Below are positions 1-11,225 of a DNA stretch of 64,000 nucleotides, piece by piece. The stretch lies in contig JAQFVV010000020.1 in the NCBI GenBank assembly GCA_028023455.1, forward strand, positions 4,819,092-4,883,091. The letters run 5' to 3'. The stretch is from Epiperipatus broadwayi. Its lineage: Eukaryota; Onychophora; Udeonychophora; Euonychophora; Peripatidae. The notes under the pieces were generated by a model. That model did no database searches and had not been told where the DNA came from. It worked only from the letters and a program-made list of their open reading frames with translations. Made by a program: the position numbers and the translations under genes. Every line of letters begins with the position of its first letter. The first letter of the stretch is position 1.

Positions 1-601
1 TCCAGCTGGAGTGTCTGGCATCCAGCGTGTCAATTAAATTTGTCTGTGATTATGTTCTTGATAAAAGAATTGTTCGCTTTTATTCCTTAAATTTCTCAAT
101 CCTTATTCATTGAATGATTTCAGTAAAACAGTTGATTGATCATCTTCCTCATCCATTAAATCCAATATATTATCATAAACCTCTTGTATAATGTTACTTA
201 CCACATACTTCTATCCCCACTAGTTTTTACTGCATTTGCATAGATTTTCATTTTTGATTGTAATGCCTCTTCATACTTGAATTCTTGGTTATTAACATTA
301 AATAATTTGTTTGACTTACTTCTCTCATTAGTTTCAAATTTATATTTTATAGATTTGTTCTTATTAATCGGTTTCGTTTTTTAGATAACGTTATTTTCAA
401 TTTTAAACTTTTCGAAGCCCTCAACGGCATTCACTTCCTCTATCCCTTGTGATATTTTGGGTGACATATAGTCCAAATCACCTGAGGTGATTTCTTTGTT
501 AACTGGTTCTCTTTTTCCGTCAGTTGTTTATTTATACTGCTGTTTTCTTGATTTGCATTTCCCCCTCTATTTTGCACTTGATTTGAAACGTTCTCTGCCA
601 T
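1..601 (-). pseudogene. Possible retroelement ORF remnant (N-terminal part)
   Basis: Reading the minus strand from an ATG at 601-599 gives about 38 polar, Asn/Gln/Lys-rich residues beginning MAENVSNQVQ. After that the frame breaks, but further charged stretches (for example an acidic LMDEEDDQSTVLLKSFNE-like segment near 100-150) continue to the window edge. A short polar N-terminus followed by charged, probably helical sequence resembles the start of a LINE ORF1, but no diagnostic domain is visible. I do not recognise the family, and it could be something else. The window edge truncates it. Confidence 0.25.
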
Positions 602-1072
602 CCTCGTTTTCCTATTATTATTATTGTTACATGTATTATTTCTTATAGTTGTATGTTAAGTTTTTTGCCCAAATGACTACAACAAAAAAAAAGTCCACAC
701 CAGTGGATTTATTCACATAAATTTCTCTAAAATTGTCATCTTTTATGAACTATGTTGAAAAGTTCTCAATATGAATTAGTAATTTTAATAAGTCATAAGC
801 AATTTAGCAGCTCTGTAAATGATAACTAGCTGGAGAACAAGAGTCGCAAAATCTCTCCTTTACTAAAAACAAAACAAAACATACCAATGAACAAACAAAA
901 AATATTTCAAGTAAATGTGATAAAAATTTATGTTCCATATGTCAATCTAGTACTAGAATATTGCCTAAATTCAACGTAATTGCCCATATCAGAAATAGTC
1001 TTATAATTTGAGCATAGGAAGTGACTATTAAATGTTAATACAAAATGATATCAGAGGTTTTTGTTTTTTTTT

Positions 1073-1180
1073 CATATGTCATAGCATCGGCCGGGACGCG
1101 AACCCACAACCGTCTGCAACCAAGTATTTGCTTGCATGGCAGCTGCGATACCTCTCGGCTAACAACGCAAGACATACAAA
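1073..1180 (-). mobile_element. tRNA-derived SINE, subfamily 2
   Basis: On the minus strand there is an A box-like TTAGCCGAGAGG (rc of about 1150-1162), an anticodon-arm-like segment, and a B box-like GGTTCGCGTCC (rc near 1094-1106). The tail is GATGCTATGACATATG followed by an A-rich run. These RNA polymerase III internal promoter boxes mark a tRNA-derived SINE. The same tail ends the copy at 1815-1905, so the two subfamilies probably share a 3' module. A related minus-strand copy lies at about 31035-31135. Confidence 0.75.
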
Positions 1181-1814
1181 ATGTTATTAGAGTTTTGACA
1201 CAAATTTTCAATTTTTAATGATGTAAATAATATTGTTTAAATTCTGAATATAAAAAATATCATTAATTAAAAAAAAAAACCTGAGATTAATTATCAGGCA
1301 AAATAATTCAAATATTTTCAGGGGTATTAATTTGTATGAAACATTTTGTGTATGACGACAAGTAAAGCAATTAAGCAATATCATTGTGATTTGCTACTTT
1401 GCCAAGTTTTTAATACAATTTATTTTAAAAAAACTCACTACAAAATATTTTGGTTATGCAAAAAGTAAAAGAGCCTTTAGTTAGCCCATTGCAGGTCAAA
1501 TGCTTCTCAACAGTCTCTCATAGGGAGATAAAAAATAAAAAAAACACTTGCCAATATCTGAAAGGTGAGAGTTTAAATAGTTTTCCACCCCCCATCCCAA
1601 CTCAGAATATCTAAATACTCTTTTGTCAACTAACATGGGATAATTAATTGAGATGATTATAAACTACTTATCTTTAAAAAAAAAAAAAACATCTTAAACC
1701 TGATTGGGAATTGAAACACATCTTTTTTTATTTTGCCAGAGTTTGAGTCCAGTCTGTGGACATGGGAAAAGGATATGTTACTATTACTATATGGTGCGCG
1801 GAAAACTATAAAAT

Positions 1815-1905
1815 TGTTGGTGGCCTAGCGGTTAGCATAGCTGCCTTCCAAGCAGTTGGCCCGGGTTCGCTTCCCGGTCAACGGTTTGACATATGAAAAA
1901 AAATT
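1815..1905 (+). mobile_element. tRNA-derived SINE, subfamily 1
   Basis: The sequence contains a near-perfect A box TGGCCTAGCGG, a tRNA-like anticodon hairpin (TGCCTTCCAAGCAGTTGG) and a B box GGGTTCGCTTCCC. It ends in GGTTTGACATATG and a poly-A run. No canonical CCA-ready acceptor stem is present, so this is a SINE head and not a tRNA gene. Related copies are at 8195-8290 (minus), 27585-27672 (plus) and 55783-55880 (plus). Confidence 0.8.
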
Positions 1906-1909
1906 ATAT

Positions 1910-4900
1910 TGAAAACGTTTTAAACTAAAATACGTTTAGCTTTGATCAAATTATTACACATGAATTTTTTATTTGATTTTAATAATTTAATTAAATTTCA
2001 AATAAATATTCGAATTAAGTTTTAAACTGTGCATTGTTTTTTACTATTATTATTATTCATTAATTACATAATCAATTATTCAATTTCGTTTATACTATTA
2101 TAAATATATTGACATTTCAATGTTTGTTGTATATGTAATATATCTAAATGCAGTATCAATTTATATTCAAATTCACGATTATTTAGTCCTTAGAATTGCG
2201 TCTCGTCCATCAAATCAGCTGATCAATAAAGCAGTGATTTATTCCTTCTGTCAATAATTTTCTCTAAATAGATATTAAAAATGAATAACATAATGAGCTT
2301 TTATTAATAATTTGGTTACTTTAACAATATATAAAAAAAATTATATAATTTTTTTTTCTTAGATTTTATTTCAAGAATATCTATTTCCTATTTTATTTGC
2401 TTTATTTTCATACAGTTATATGAAGGATGTTATTATTGATTTTTGCATCAAATAAAATATAATTTCCCATGCTTAAGTTAAAATAGTAATAGAAATATAT
2501 ATCTAAAATAAACTCTTGAACTTTTTTATATGTGTGCGTGTTTGTTTAAACTTCGATTTTCTAAAAGCGCTACCATACTGTGTGTGTGTTTGTTTGTTTT
2601 TTACAGATCATAATGAAATAAAACAAAACTGATTCTAAGGAACAACTATATTTCCCTCATGTACTTTTATTAAAATAATAAAATGATTTATTATTTGAAA
2701 ATTTACAAGAAGTTTGCACACAAGAAATGGGAGAAATTAAAACCATGATCCATGGAAACTTTATCTCCAGAGACTGCCGTTCTGCCGCTGCATTAAAATA
2801 CACAGCAGAGCTATAGTTTTGTTAAAGATACATATTTCATTTTGGTACTAACCCAAATCTAACTCATCATTAATAATTTCTATTGATTTCTTTATTAGTG
2901 CCCTACATAAACTAGAACAATACAGCATGAGGACTAAAAGTTATTGGACTGATTTCATGTGAGTCAATTTTTAAAAAAAATCTCAGATTGATCAATAAAT
3001 AAAAACGATTAATCAAACTATCAATCATATGCTTAAACATCATATAATCTTTTAGTCAACTATACTTGCTCTGATCATCGTTTAACACACCAGTCTTCAT
3101 TTCAAATGCCTCAGATTGTCGACTTGTATTAATAATACTTCCTCTCATTCCACCATGTGGAAAATGTAGAATACAATAAAATTTGGTGTACAACCAATAT
3201 ATTGTTTGATTAACTGAATCAAATATACTGACCAAATCAATAAAAGCAGTATATAATTGGACAATCCAAGGACAATATTTCCACCACAACTGAAGTGGTT
3301 GACTTGTTTCTTTCAAGCTTATGCCTCCCAAATAGTCATGAGGCACAAATAGAAGTGTTCTGAAAGTTTAACATTGCAGTTGATATAACAAATTCTTTTA
3401 AATAACTAATGGATAAATGGACATGTATAATTGGACAATTTTGTGAACAATAATTTAAGCATAAGAAGTTGGGTTTATGTGTGTGAGTCTGGAAGGGCAG
3501 ATGAATTTTGTATCACTGCACATCTGGAATCATAAAAACCCACTCACCTATCCATATGTTTATACTTGAATGTTTAAAAATCATATGCACGGAATCAATT
3601 GTATGGGTGCGGATGTGCTTGACATGCACTGACACTCCCTAAATTTGTTTGTAACAATTCTTGTTGATTGCATTGTAATATCCAAACTTATGCCTCTTGA
3701 ATTGTCTTGAGGCACAAATAAAGGCATTTGAAAGTAAATCACTCTTTCATTCCTGACTCTTGTCTTGCATTTGCCTGGTAACAAATACCATGTATATTAT
3801 GATTCTTGATTCTCTAAAACCACATCAGTTATCTAAGACTGGAAGCAACCTATTCAACAAGGACTTTGAAAGTACCTTTATTATATTGATTAATGATGAT
3901 ATTCCACAATCTTGTCTATACCCTACATTTTTAAAATTGGTATAATAGAAGCATGCTTAAGATTAAGTAACATAGCTCCATGATTCCATTTTTTTTTAAA
4001 AAAAAAATACAATATTTTTGAACCCAACCCATCACTACCATATTTTAAAACTTCTCCAGATATTTTATTACAATCTATAGTTGTTCATTTTTAAGATTAC
4101 ATAGAGATATTTTGGTGTCATTAAGGCGGACATTTTATTGTATTATTATCAATCAACTTGTTGTACTACCATTATGGTTATACTTTAATCATACTTTTGC
4201 TTATGTAACATAAATTTATTCTACTGTATATATGTATAATATTTGTATATAGTGTGCTATCAATAAAGTTTTTTATTTTAAAAAAAGGTGGACATCTTTG
4301 TCCAAAACTAAATGAATAAATAAAATGGATATCTCATTAAAAGTCATCATCTCAATTCTTCTATCAGTATTCAAGAGATAATCAAATAACTTCTCCAACC
4401 TTTTCAAAATATCATTGTCATTATATAAGAGAGAACCATTGATGGATTAAATTGGGTTGTAATACCATCTCTCAGATCCATATGTTGTTTTCCGTGCATC
4501 AAAAAAAAAGATTTGGAGTGAGCACTATCAGTGAATGTTTGTAATTTCTTCGCAGTTTTAGTCTACCAATCGTTTTAAAGCATCCCTGTCAATCACTGAA
4601 CTGCCTTGACATTTTTATATTTATTATGAAATTACTTATTTATTATTATGTGGAACAGAAAATGCCACATTTTTTAAAATCAAATATCTAGTAATAAGAT
4701 CATTATCAAAAAACCAGTCATGATTTTTTTTAATGAACCCAAGAATATATTTACTTGTAATTATAATATACTCTTAAGATAATTACATGCTTCAGTATTA
4801 TGACAGTCTTGGAGATCCAAATTGGCAAGTTTATTGTCTAAAACCATTGAAATTTAGTATATATAGTAGATAAAGAACTAATATAAATTTTTTGCAAATA

Positions 4901-5117
4901 TGATTAGAAAAGATCTACTTTGTAATTTCTCTATTATTTTAATATTGAAGCATACTAATCTATGATTCATCCAATAATCTATACTTGTAAATGCTCCCAT
5001 AATAGGAACTTATTTTGTATTCTGATTCTTAACTATAATACAAAACTATTAAATGCCATTGTTTTAAACCTGAATGCATCCTTGTTCCTTTATAAGCATA
5101 AATTAAACTCTTAGTTT
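1910..5117. other. AT-rich stretch, no gene recognised; one direct-repeat pair
   Basis: No ORF here shows a recognisable domain. The one internal pattern is a pair of similar segments about 370 bp apart in direct orientation (3315-3368 and 3684-3737), each holding a GAGGCATAAG-like inverted pair around a short spacer and a conserved GAGGCACAAATA block. An AATAAAG polyadenylation-like signal followed by an A-rich tract at about 4262-4285 may be the tail of an old retroelement. Confidence 0.4.
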
Positions 5118-5345
5118 ATGCTTTATAACCATATAATAATAAATCAACCATGCACTTTACTACTGTTACACATTGCTTTATTAACCACCCTCTTTTACAG
5201 TTTCAATTTCCTCAGCAATCTTCTTCAGAACTTTATATCTCCTAACACTTCAACTGCAGTTATGAGATATAAAAGTTCTGAAGAAGATTGTTGGGGCAAT
5301 CAAAACTGTAAACATTAAAAGAAGGTGGTTAATAAAGCATTGTGT
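5118..5345. mobile_element. Palindromic element with central hammerhead-like motifs (family A)
   Basis: The left arm (from about 5150, TGCACTTTACTACTG) is the reverse complement of the right arm ending near 5362, so the element folds back on itself. Each arm carries the motif CTGAAGA, one A, a 5-bp stem and AAAA or GAAA. On the plus strand the core is CTGAAGA at 5278-5284, with stem GATTG/CAATC (5286-5290 with 5297-5301). The minus-strand copy occupies about 5193-5229 and retains GAAAC. The plus copy has G12 changed to A, which should inactivate a hammerhead. The spurious ORFs here arise from the palindrome. Confidence 0.65.
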
Positions 5346-5764
5346 GACAGTAGTAAAATGCATGGATGATTTAGTATTATATGGCATGCATTTGCAATGC
5401 AATAAGAAAGAGTAGTTTGTGCTTTATAAGCATAAACTAAGACTTTATTCAGTTCATGTGTTGTGCAAAAATTCAATAATAGAGACCTATTTGAATTAAA
5501 GCAGCAATATTATTATTTCCAACAACTTTTGATGAAGGTCTGCTATTTGTACAACACTTACATTGAAATTTCCAAAGAGAAAAAAATGATACTTTTGGTG
5601 GTATTGCTGTAATAAAACTATCCAACAAAGAATAAAAGATTTTTTTTCTCTGAATTCTTTGAATGTAATATTGGAGCACAGATGTTAGGTAAAATGAGAA
5701 ATTCCAAAAATAGAAGATACTAAAGTAACTTGATACTAAAAGGAAATATGCCTATGTGTTTGAA

Positions 5765-6215
5765 AAGAAAGGTTTTTAACAAATGTTTTACCAGTTCTTA
5801 CTTATGGATCTGAGACTTGAACACTTAATAGAAGAGCAATACAGAGACTTCAAACCACTCAAAGAAGTATGGAGAGATGCACGTTGGGAGTAACAAGAAG
5901 AGATCGAAAATGCAATGTATGGGTAAGAGAACAAACAGGTGTTACTGTCCTCATTGAAAAAATTAAAAGACTGAAGTGGAGTTGGGCTGGACATATTACT
6001 AGAAGAGATGATAATAGATGAACAATTGAAATCTTAAACGTGATTCCAAGAGATTGTAAAAGACCCAGAAAGAGATCACATGTGAGATGGATGAATGAAA
6101 TAAGAAAGTGTGCAGGTGTGATGTGGAGAAGAGAAGCTAAAGATCAGAGAAGATGAATTGAACTTGGAGAGACCATCATCCTGCAGTGGATTGATAATGA
6201 TGAAAGTAAATTTTT
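5765..6215 (+). pseudogene. RTE-like LINE, 3' end of reverse transcriptase ORF
   Basis: In one plus-strand frame the translation runs from VLPVLTYGSET through ERCTLGVTRRDRK, KRLKWSWAGHITRRDDNR and KRPRKRSHVRWMNEIRK to ELGETIILQWIDN, with three in-frame stops. This conserved C-terminal block downstream of the RT domain (WAGHxxRxxDNRW, RPRGRPxxRW) is characteristic of RTE-type non-LTR retrotransposons. A GATGAAAG remnant follows. The element is 5'-truncated, as is usual for LINEs. At least six other fragments of the same family lie in the window. Confidence 0.85.
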
Positions 6216-6797
6216 AAAAAATTCAATATTATGCATTCTGCTTTCACTGCTGATATGTTCTCACAAAAACAATTTTTAGCCACCCACTTGTTTTATTAAA
6301 TTTCTTTTCCCCTTCAAGATGTTTGATTAAGAACAACTATAATGATCTTAATCCTTGACTGCTTCTTAACCACCAGTGCATCTCTCAATTCAGGTCTTAA
6401 AGAGATTGTATCAAGTAAAGTTCGCACAAATGCATGTACCTATATTTAGAGAAAAAATAGATATTTATCTTTAATACTACCACTGAATCCTGATTTATCA
6501 CTACTAATAACATTATAATGAGTAATTTTCTAGATAGAACAACTAGATTTTTTATGTGTAACAACTTAGCCATTAGACAGGCTATTTTTAAACCACATTA
6601 TCTAGTTTCTTTTCACTTCAATGACAGACAGAGGAATCTTTTAAAATGGCTGCCTAATAAACAATCTTTGTTAGCTATAATTCCTATCTCAAATTCAGTT
6701 CCAAGAATATTCAACTATGAGTTTAGTGCCTCTAGCAAAGATCTCAACTAAGGACTATCATCATACTAGATTTGTCTTTATCAATGTTTTCTTAATT

Positions 6798-7210
6798 CTC
6801 TAGGACAGGGGTCCCCAACCTTTTTGCACTTAAGAACACATTCTATAATACCGGCCAGGTGGTGGGCACCATTTATTTTTTCAACCAGTTGGCGAGCACC
6901 ATTTATTTTTTCAATGTAAATTTATAGTTGGATATTGTTAATAATACACATAATATACAAAAAAATATTTATTTCAAAAATAAAATTTTAACATATAATT
7001 AACGTTTATATTTTTATGCTATAAAAGTATAGTATGCCCTACAATTTGATTACAATATAATACAATAATTTATAAGAAATTTTAAAAATTAAATTTATTT
7101 GTATCATATAAATAATTTTTTATTGTGTTCGGATAGCAGCGGTATACATAAATTGTTCTGTGGGCACCATGGTGCCCACGGGCATAGGGTTGGGGACCCC
7201 TGCTCTAGGA
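6798..7210. mobile_element. hAT-type MITE with 8-bp target-site duplications
   Basis: The element (6806-7202, 397 bp) begins CAGGGGTCCCCAACC and ends GGTTGGGGACCCCTG, a perfect 15-bp terminal inverted repeat of hAT type. It is flanked by identical 8-bp copies of CTCTAGGA at 6798-6805 and 7203-7210, the target-site duplication length expected of hAT. The interior is AT-rich and non-coding, with subterminal GGTGGGCACC / GGGCACCATGGTGCCC repeats. It must have been mobilised in trans by a hAT transposase encoded elsewhere. The perfect TSDs and TIRs suggest a fairly recent insertion. Confidence 0.93.
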
Positions 7211-7324
7211 TGAGAAAGTAAATTAATCAGAAATATTGTGAATGTATTTAACTAATTGAAATGTATTGTATAAAGACACAATTACAAGAAAAAATCAAGT
7301 CAGATGTCACATGACCTTATTTAA

Positions 7325-7405
7325 GAAGCTTGTAGATGATGCCAGTAGCAGAAACTGGTCTGGGATTGGGGATATTCTCAAAGACCCAATGCCTTGTCAC
7401 AGTTA
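7325..7405 (+). other. Degenerate hammerhead-like segment
   Basis: At about 7333-7375 the sequence reads AGATGA, TGC-CAGTA-GCA hairpin, GAAAC, TG, GTC, then TGGG. The order core, stem II, GAAA, short stem III (AC/GU) and GUC cleavage triplet fits a hammerhead. The 5' CU of the core is lost and no stem I partner is visible. The downstream TGGGGATATT resembles family C elements. It may be a decayed relative or chance. Confidence 0.3.
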
Positions 7406-8194
7406 GTATATAGAGATGAAGATGAAATGAAAGACACATGATGGCCAACCCCTACACTAACTTTGATGATTAAAGAAGAAAAGAATAGGAAACAAAAGGC
7501 TATTTGTTTTAGAATCAGTATCTAGTCTATGATGAACCACATCTTTTCCCACAAGTCAGCGGGAGTTCTTGATTATACACCATTTATTTGTTATTCACAG
7601 TTGTAAAGCAAACAATATTAAAGTTTTTATACATATTTTGCCAGTTTTGAATACAAATATAATTAACTATTAAATGCTATATTAATAATATTAAAGTTTT
7701 ATATGCAGTGATCATTATCCATGACATTAAAAATATATAGTACTCATTTTTTTTCTTAAAACTCATGCTGATAAAATTTAACATACATGCCCATACAGCT
7801 TCATCTCTTACATTGATGATTTTTGTATAAAGTTGACATTTAATATATAAATGAGTTGAATTCATTACTTAGAAAAAGTTTTAAAATGAAGTATTATACT
7901 TCATAACTATATTAAATATTAGAATCTTGAAAAAATGTATCGAATAGTTTATTCGTGGAACAAAAATAATAACCTTGCTTAAGTATCATCACTATTATGA
8001 CAGAAGAAGCCAAAACTATTACTGTTCTGGGATCAAAGTCATCAAATAAAAACAAATCTGGAAGCAAATAAACTAAAGTTGCCATTTTTCAACCCGAAAC
8101 TGCCGAGATGGTACACATGCAGGTTCATTTTTGCAAGCCATTAAAAAACAGATCCCTGTCAATTCAACAATGATGTTCAAAATATATGAAGCAT

Positions 8195-8290
8195 GATATT
8201 TTTTTTATATGTCAAAGCATTGACCGAGAAGTGAACCTGGGCCAGCTGCTTCGAAGGTAGCTATGCTAACCGCTAGGCCACCAACACTTA
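8195..8290 (-). mobile_element. tRNA-derived SINE, subfamily 1
   Basis: Reading the minus strand gives GGTGGCCTAGCGGTTAGC (A box), a tRNA-like hairpin, a damaged B box (GGTTCACTTC) and the tail GCTTTGACATAT followed by A-rich sequence. This is the same family as 1815-1905, in opposite orientation and more diverged. Confidence 0.75.
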
Positions 8291-8629
8291 ACAGCATGAT
8301 ATTTTTTTGATTAAGATTAAAAGCAAAGAAACAGGCACAACTTTTGAGTTTAGCATTTCTAAAAATAACAATTCTACTGTTAAATGAGTGATAAATTTAA
8401 AAAAAAAATTGAAAGCAGCCAAACCTAAGAAAGTTATAAAATCTACGTCTGTTCAAAAAGAAACAAGATTCTAAAAGATACACGTGTGTTAATTTTCTTT
8501 CTGCTTAATTGTAATTTTTGGTAAGACTAAAGTAATTATAAAAAGTTATAAACAAAAGAATAAATTAATTTTAATCTTATTGCATTTCTATTTCAAACAT
8601 ATAACAAATGATTGATCAAAAAGATTTAA

Positions 8630-9180
8630 TATCACTTGGGAACTCAAAAACAAGAGAAACTACTCCTATCTATGGTCCTTATATTGCCAATATTTGAAAA
8701 AAAATTCTTGAAATTACAGAAATCTGCAATCAGTATAACATCAGAACAGCTTTCCAGAGCAGTACCCCTTATGAAGAATTCTAACATTTACAAAGCCTAA
8801 ACTTGAAATGATGAAAAGAAAAAACTGCATCTATAAAATACCATGTGAATGTGGAAGAATATATATTGGTGAGAGCAATCATCCTATTGAAAAGCACTTG
8901 CAAGAAAACAAACTGATAATTAGAGGGGAAAAAATAGATGTGTCTAAGGTAGCAGAACATGTATGTGCCAATGAACACATGTTTAATTGGGAAAATACAA
9001 AAATATTGGATAGAGAAGAAAAGAAACAAAAAAGAAAATTTAAAGAAGCTGCTCACATGGCAAAAAAATCCCATAAGCCAACCTAGTGTGACTATACATA
9101 ATGTATGGAAACCACTAATCAACTTTGCTCTTAGGAAAAAGTGGAGAAATCAGGAGGAACATCATAGGTAAGTATATGAA
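8630..9180 (+). pseudogene. Penelope-like element: GIY-YIG endonuclease region, broken
   Basis: The best open part runs from 8808 to 9086 (92 residues). It contains KNCIYKIPCECGRIYIGES, matching the PLE-type GIY-YIG motif with its preceding Cys pair, then the HANEH/FNWENTKILDRE region typical of the catalytic core. A frameshift near 9070 moves the continuation (SVTIHNVWKPLINFALRKKW) to the next frame, ending at about 9171. Upstream, 8640-8760 translates as PIYGPYIANI, a stop, then NIRTAFQSS, resembling the linker between the PLE RT and the endonuclease. The RT proper is missing, so this is the 3' end of a PLE. A tRNA-like fold and a hammerhead-like motif follow directly. Confidence 0.85.
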
Positions 9181-9203
9181 ATTTACTACAGACTATTGCC
9201 TTT

Positions 9204-9295
9204 GACAGGATGGCTCAGTTGGTTAGAGCACTACCTTAAAATTTAATACTCAAAAATCTAAGGACATGGGTTCAAATCCCATGCTAGTCCTGTCA
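9204..9295 (+). other. tRNA-like fold downstream of the PLE ORF
   Basis: GACAGGA (9204-9210) pairs perfectly with TCCTGTC (9288-9294). A canonical D arm (GCTC/GAGC, 9213-9229) and a T arm (ATGGG TTCAAAT CCCAT, 9266-9282) are present. An anticodon-like stem CCTTA/TAAGG (9234-9238 with 9259-9263) encloses a 20-nt loop. Five extra bases between the T stem and the acceptor strand, and the missing U33, argue against a working tRNA gene. It is more likely a tRNA-derived SINE head or a structured part of the PLE tail. Confidence 0.5.
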
Positions 9296-9308
9296 TTGGT
9301 CAGGCCAA

Positions 9309-9360
9309 CAACACCTGAAGAAGAGGGAAGAATAATACCTCTCGAAATGTGCATAAACTA
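9309..9360 (+). other. Hammerhead ribozyme-like motif in PLE 3' region
   Basis: The order is core CTGAAGA (9315-9321; position 7 of the hammerhead core is tolerant), one A, a stem II of about five pairs (GAGGG 9323-9327 with 9339-9343, one G-U), GAAA (9344-9347), a palindromic stem III ATG-TG-CAT (9347-9354), and A9355 as H of an AUA triplet. I see no convincing stem I, so it may be decayed or may need a partner strand. Its place just after a PLE endonuclease ORF matches the known presence of hammerheads in PLE terminal repeats. Confidence 0.5.
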
Positions 9361-9459
9361 ACCTTTTTGATGTGCTATTACTAACAGTTGAATGCATTTG
9401 AAAAATTTAAATAAAGTTAAACATTTCTAAAGACATTCAATACACATATAGATGATGGA

Positions 9460-10935
9460 AATAGTCCAGTATAAAAATAAAATTCTTGAAATGTTTGTTG
9501 AGCTAACTCTTGTAGTACCATAATAAGATATTTAAAATTGATAAAAAAATATTTCTCATGAAATATAAATTTGGAAAATCAGCAAAAATGTTTATTTTAT
9601 CTCAATATCTAAAATATTTTTTATAATTAAATTAATTCTTGAGTAGAATGAACTCAATGTAAGAGATATTAAACATCATATATTGTAATCATGTTTTACT
9701 GTACTATCAACACAGGGGCCAGTGCAAATTATCTGTGAGTTTTGCTCTGGAGTTAACGAAAGGCAGATATTCATTTACTGATCAAGAATAAATCGCTAAT
9801 TAACTTGCTACCTGAAAGCATAAAAGAAGAAAAAATAGAAAAGTGGAGTTTGTTTCAAAAGAATTTATCAAATGGTTAGCAAAGTATGAATCATTAATAA
9901 ATAAATAAGATTAATATAGTGTACAAAATTTTTTTATATTCAAATTGCATTATATTCACTCATAAAAATTTGTAAAGAAAAAGGTTTCTATGTGAATTTA
10001 AAAAAATAATTATAAGTAGAAATGAAATACATTGTAAGAAAATCAAACAACGCTTCTGACATGAAGAGATCCTTATTGTAAGTATAATGTTTATTTTGAA
10101 TTTTATAAATCTCTTCTAATGTCACCTACAAAAGGAAAGACTTTTCGTCTCATAAACTTTAGAAAAACCCGAAATGAAACTAATCTCTGAAAGAAAATAA
10201 TACGATAAGAAAAGGCGATGTAATAAATTAAAAGATTTTTAAAATTAAAATTCAATACTTTCTGCTAATATTTTATTCAAAAATATGAAGAAAGTGGAAA
10301 TTTCTGTTTCAATGATTATAGATCTTTTTGGAAATAGTAAGATATAGTATTATTATAACAATTTTTTGCTTCTTTAAAAAATAATAAACTTTCAATAATA
10401 ATTCTAGTTTCGTTTATAACAAAATTTGCAATCTTGATGAGAAAATAAACTTTTTAAATTAGAATTTTAAATATACAATATATATATCGGAAAAATTATT
10501 TGTTTAAACGATTAGGTTTTAAAGATATATTATTTTGATTCTTATTTCAGGTAGATTTAGATCTTTATTTTACGTTTTTATAATAATAATTTTATTTAGT
10601 ATATTAATTTATATGTATTAAAGATAATATATCTGTGCTGTGTGTATTTGAGACTAAGTTAGATTCCAGAATACTTTATAAAAGTTTTCTAAGTAACCTC
10701 ATTATTACTTGCACTCTTTTCTAAATAAATGAGAATTTGAATCTAGGATGAATGAAGAATGGGTAAGTAGCACTACCATCTAGCATTTATTAATTAATTA
10801 AGATTATATTAGATGGTTCTAAAATAAAATAAATAGGGTAAATTACTCCTATTGCAGAAGTTGCAATTAAGCAAGTCACGTGATTCTACATTTGGTGTAT
10901 GCATATATAGGCAATTCTCTATTTACATAAATGAT
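9460..10935. other. AT-rich stretch, nothing recognised
   Basis: The first part (9415-9480) continues the PLE tail: its GATGATGGAAATAGTCCA-like block recurs at 14941-14965. Beyond that I see only short A/T runs and no domain-bearing ORF. Confidence 0.4.
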
Positions 10936-10939
10936 CTGT

Positions 10940-11225
10940 TCCATGAACATTGCATAAGGTCACCATCTCTTATGCTAGCACATAATTGTTTTTAAACAGG
11001 GAAAACTCTCTATATAATAGTGCCACCCTGGGCCAACCAGAGTAATCAATGGATGCCAGAAAGCTTGTGCATAAAATCCAGTCTGGGGATATTGGATGAG
11101 TAGGCACTAGATGGGGATTTTATGCACAAACCTTCTGGCTTCCATTGATTGCTCTGGTTGGTGCAGGTTGGCACTACTGTATGAAGAGTTTTGCCTGTTC
11201 AATAACATTGTATAAGGTGAATTTT
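10940..11225. mobile_element. Palindromic element, family C, core deleted
   Basis: The arms from about 10997 (AACAGGGAAAACTC) and 11213 (GAGTTTTGCCTGTT) are inverted copies of about 100 bp, sharing AGTGCCACC, CCAACCAGAGTAATCAATGG and TTGTGCATAAAATCC. The middle (GTCTGGGGATATTGGATGAG) is the downstream half of the hammerhead-like core seen at 60801-60841. The CUGAUGA half is missing here, so this copy is probably an internal-deletion derivative. Flanking ACCATCTCTTATGCTAGC sequence recurs at other family members. Confidence 0.7.

Noticed and set aside
3056-3346. 96-codon minus-strand ORF as a gene
   Set aside because: No domain recognised. One end overlaps a small direct repeat, which suggests repeat-derived sequence.
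6518-6751. 77-codon ORF as a possible gene
   Set aside because: No recognisable domain and no similarity to the retroelement families nearby.
8781-9122. 113-codon minus-strand ORF
   Set aside because: It is the antisense shadow of the PLE GIY-YIG segment.
9204-9295. Functional intron-containing tRNA gene
   Set aside because: Acceptor, D and T arms pair, but five extra bases precede the 3' acceptor strand, the anticodon stem is displaced and U33 is missing.
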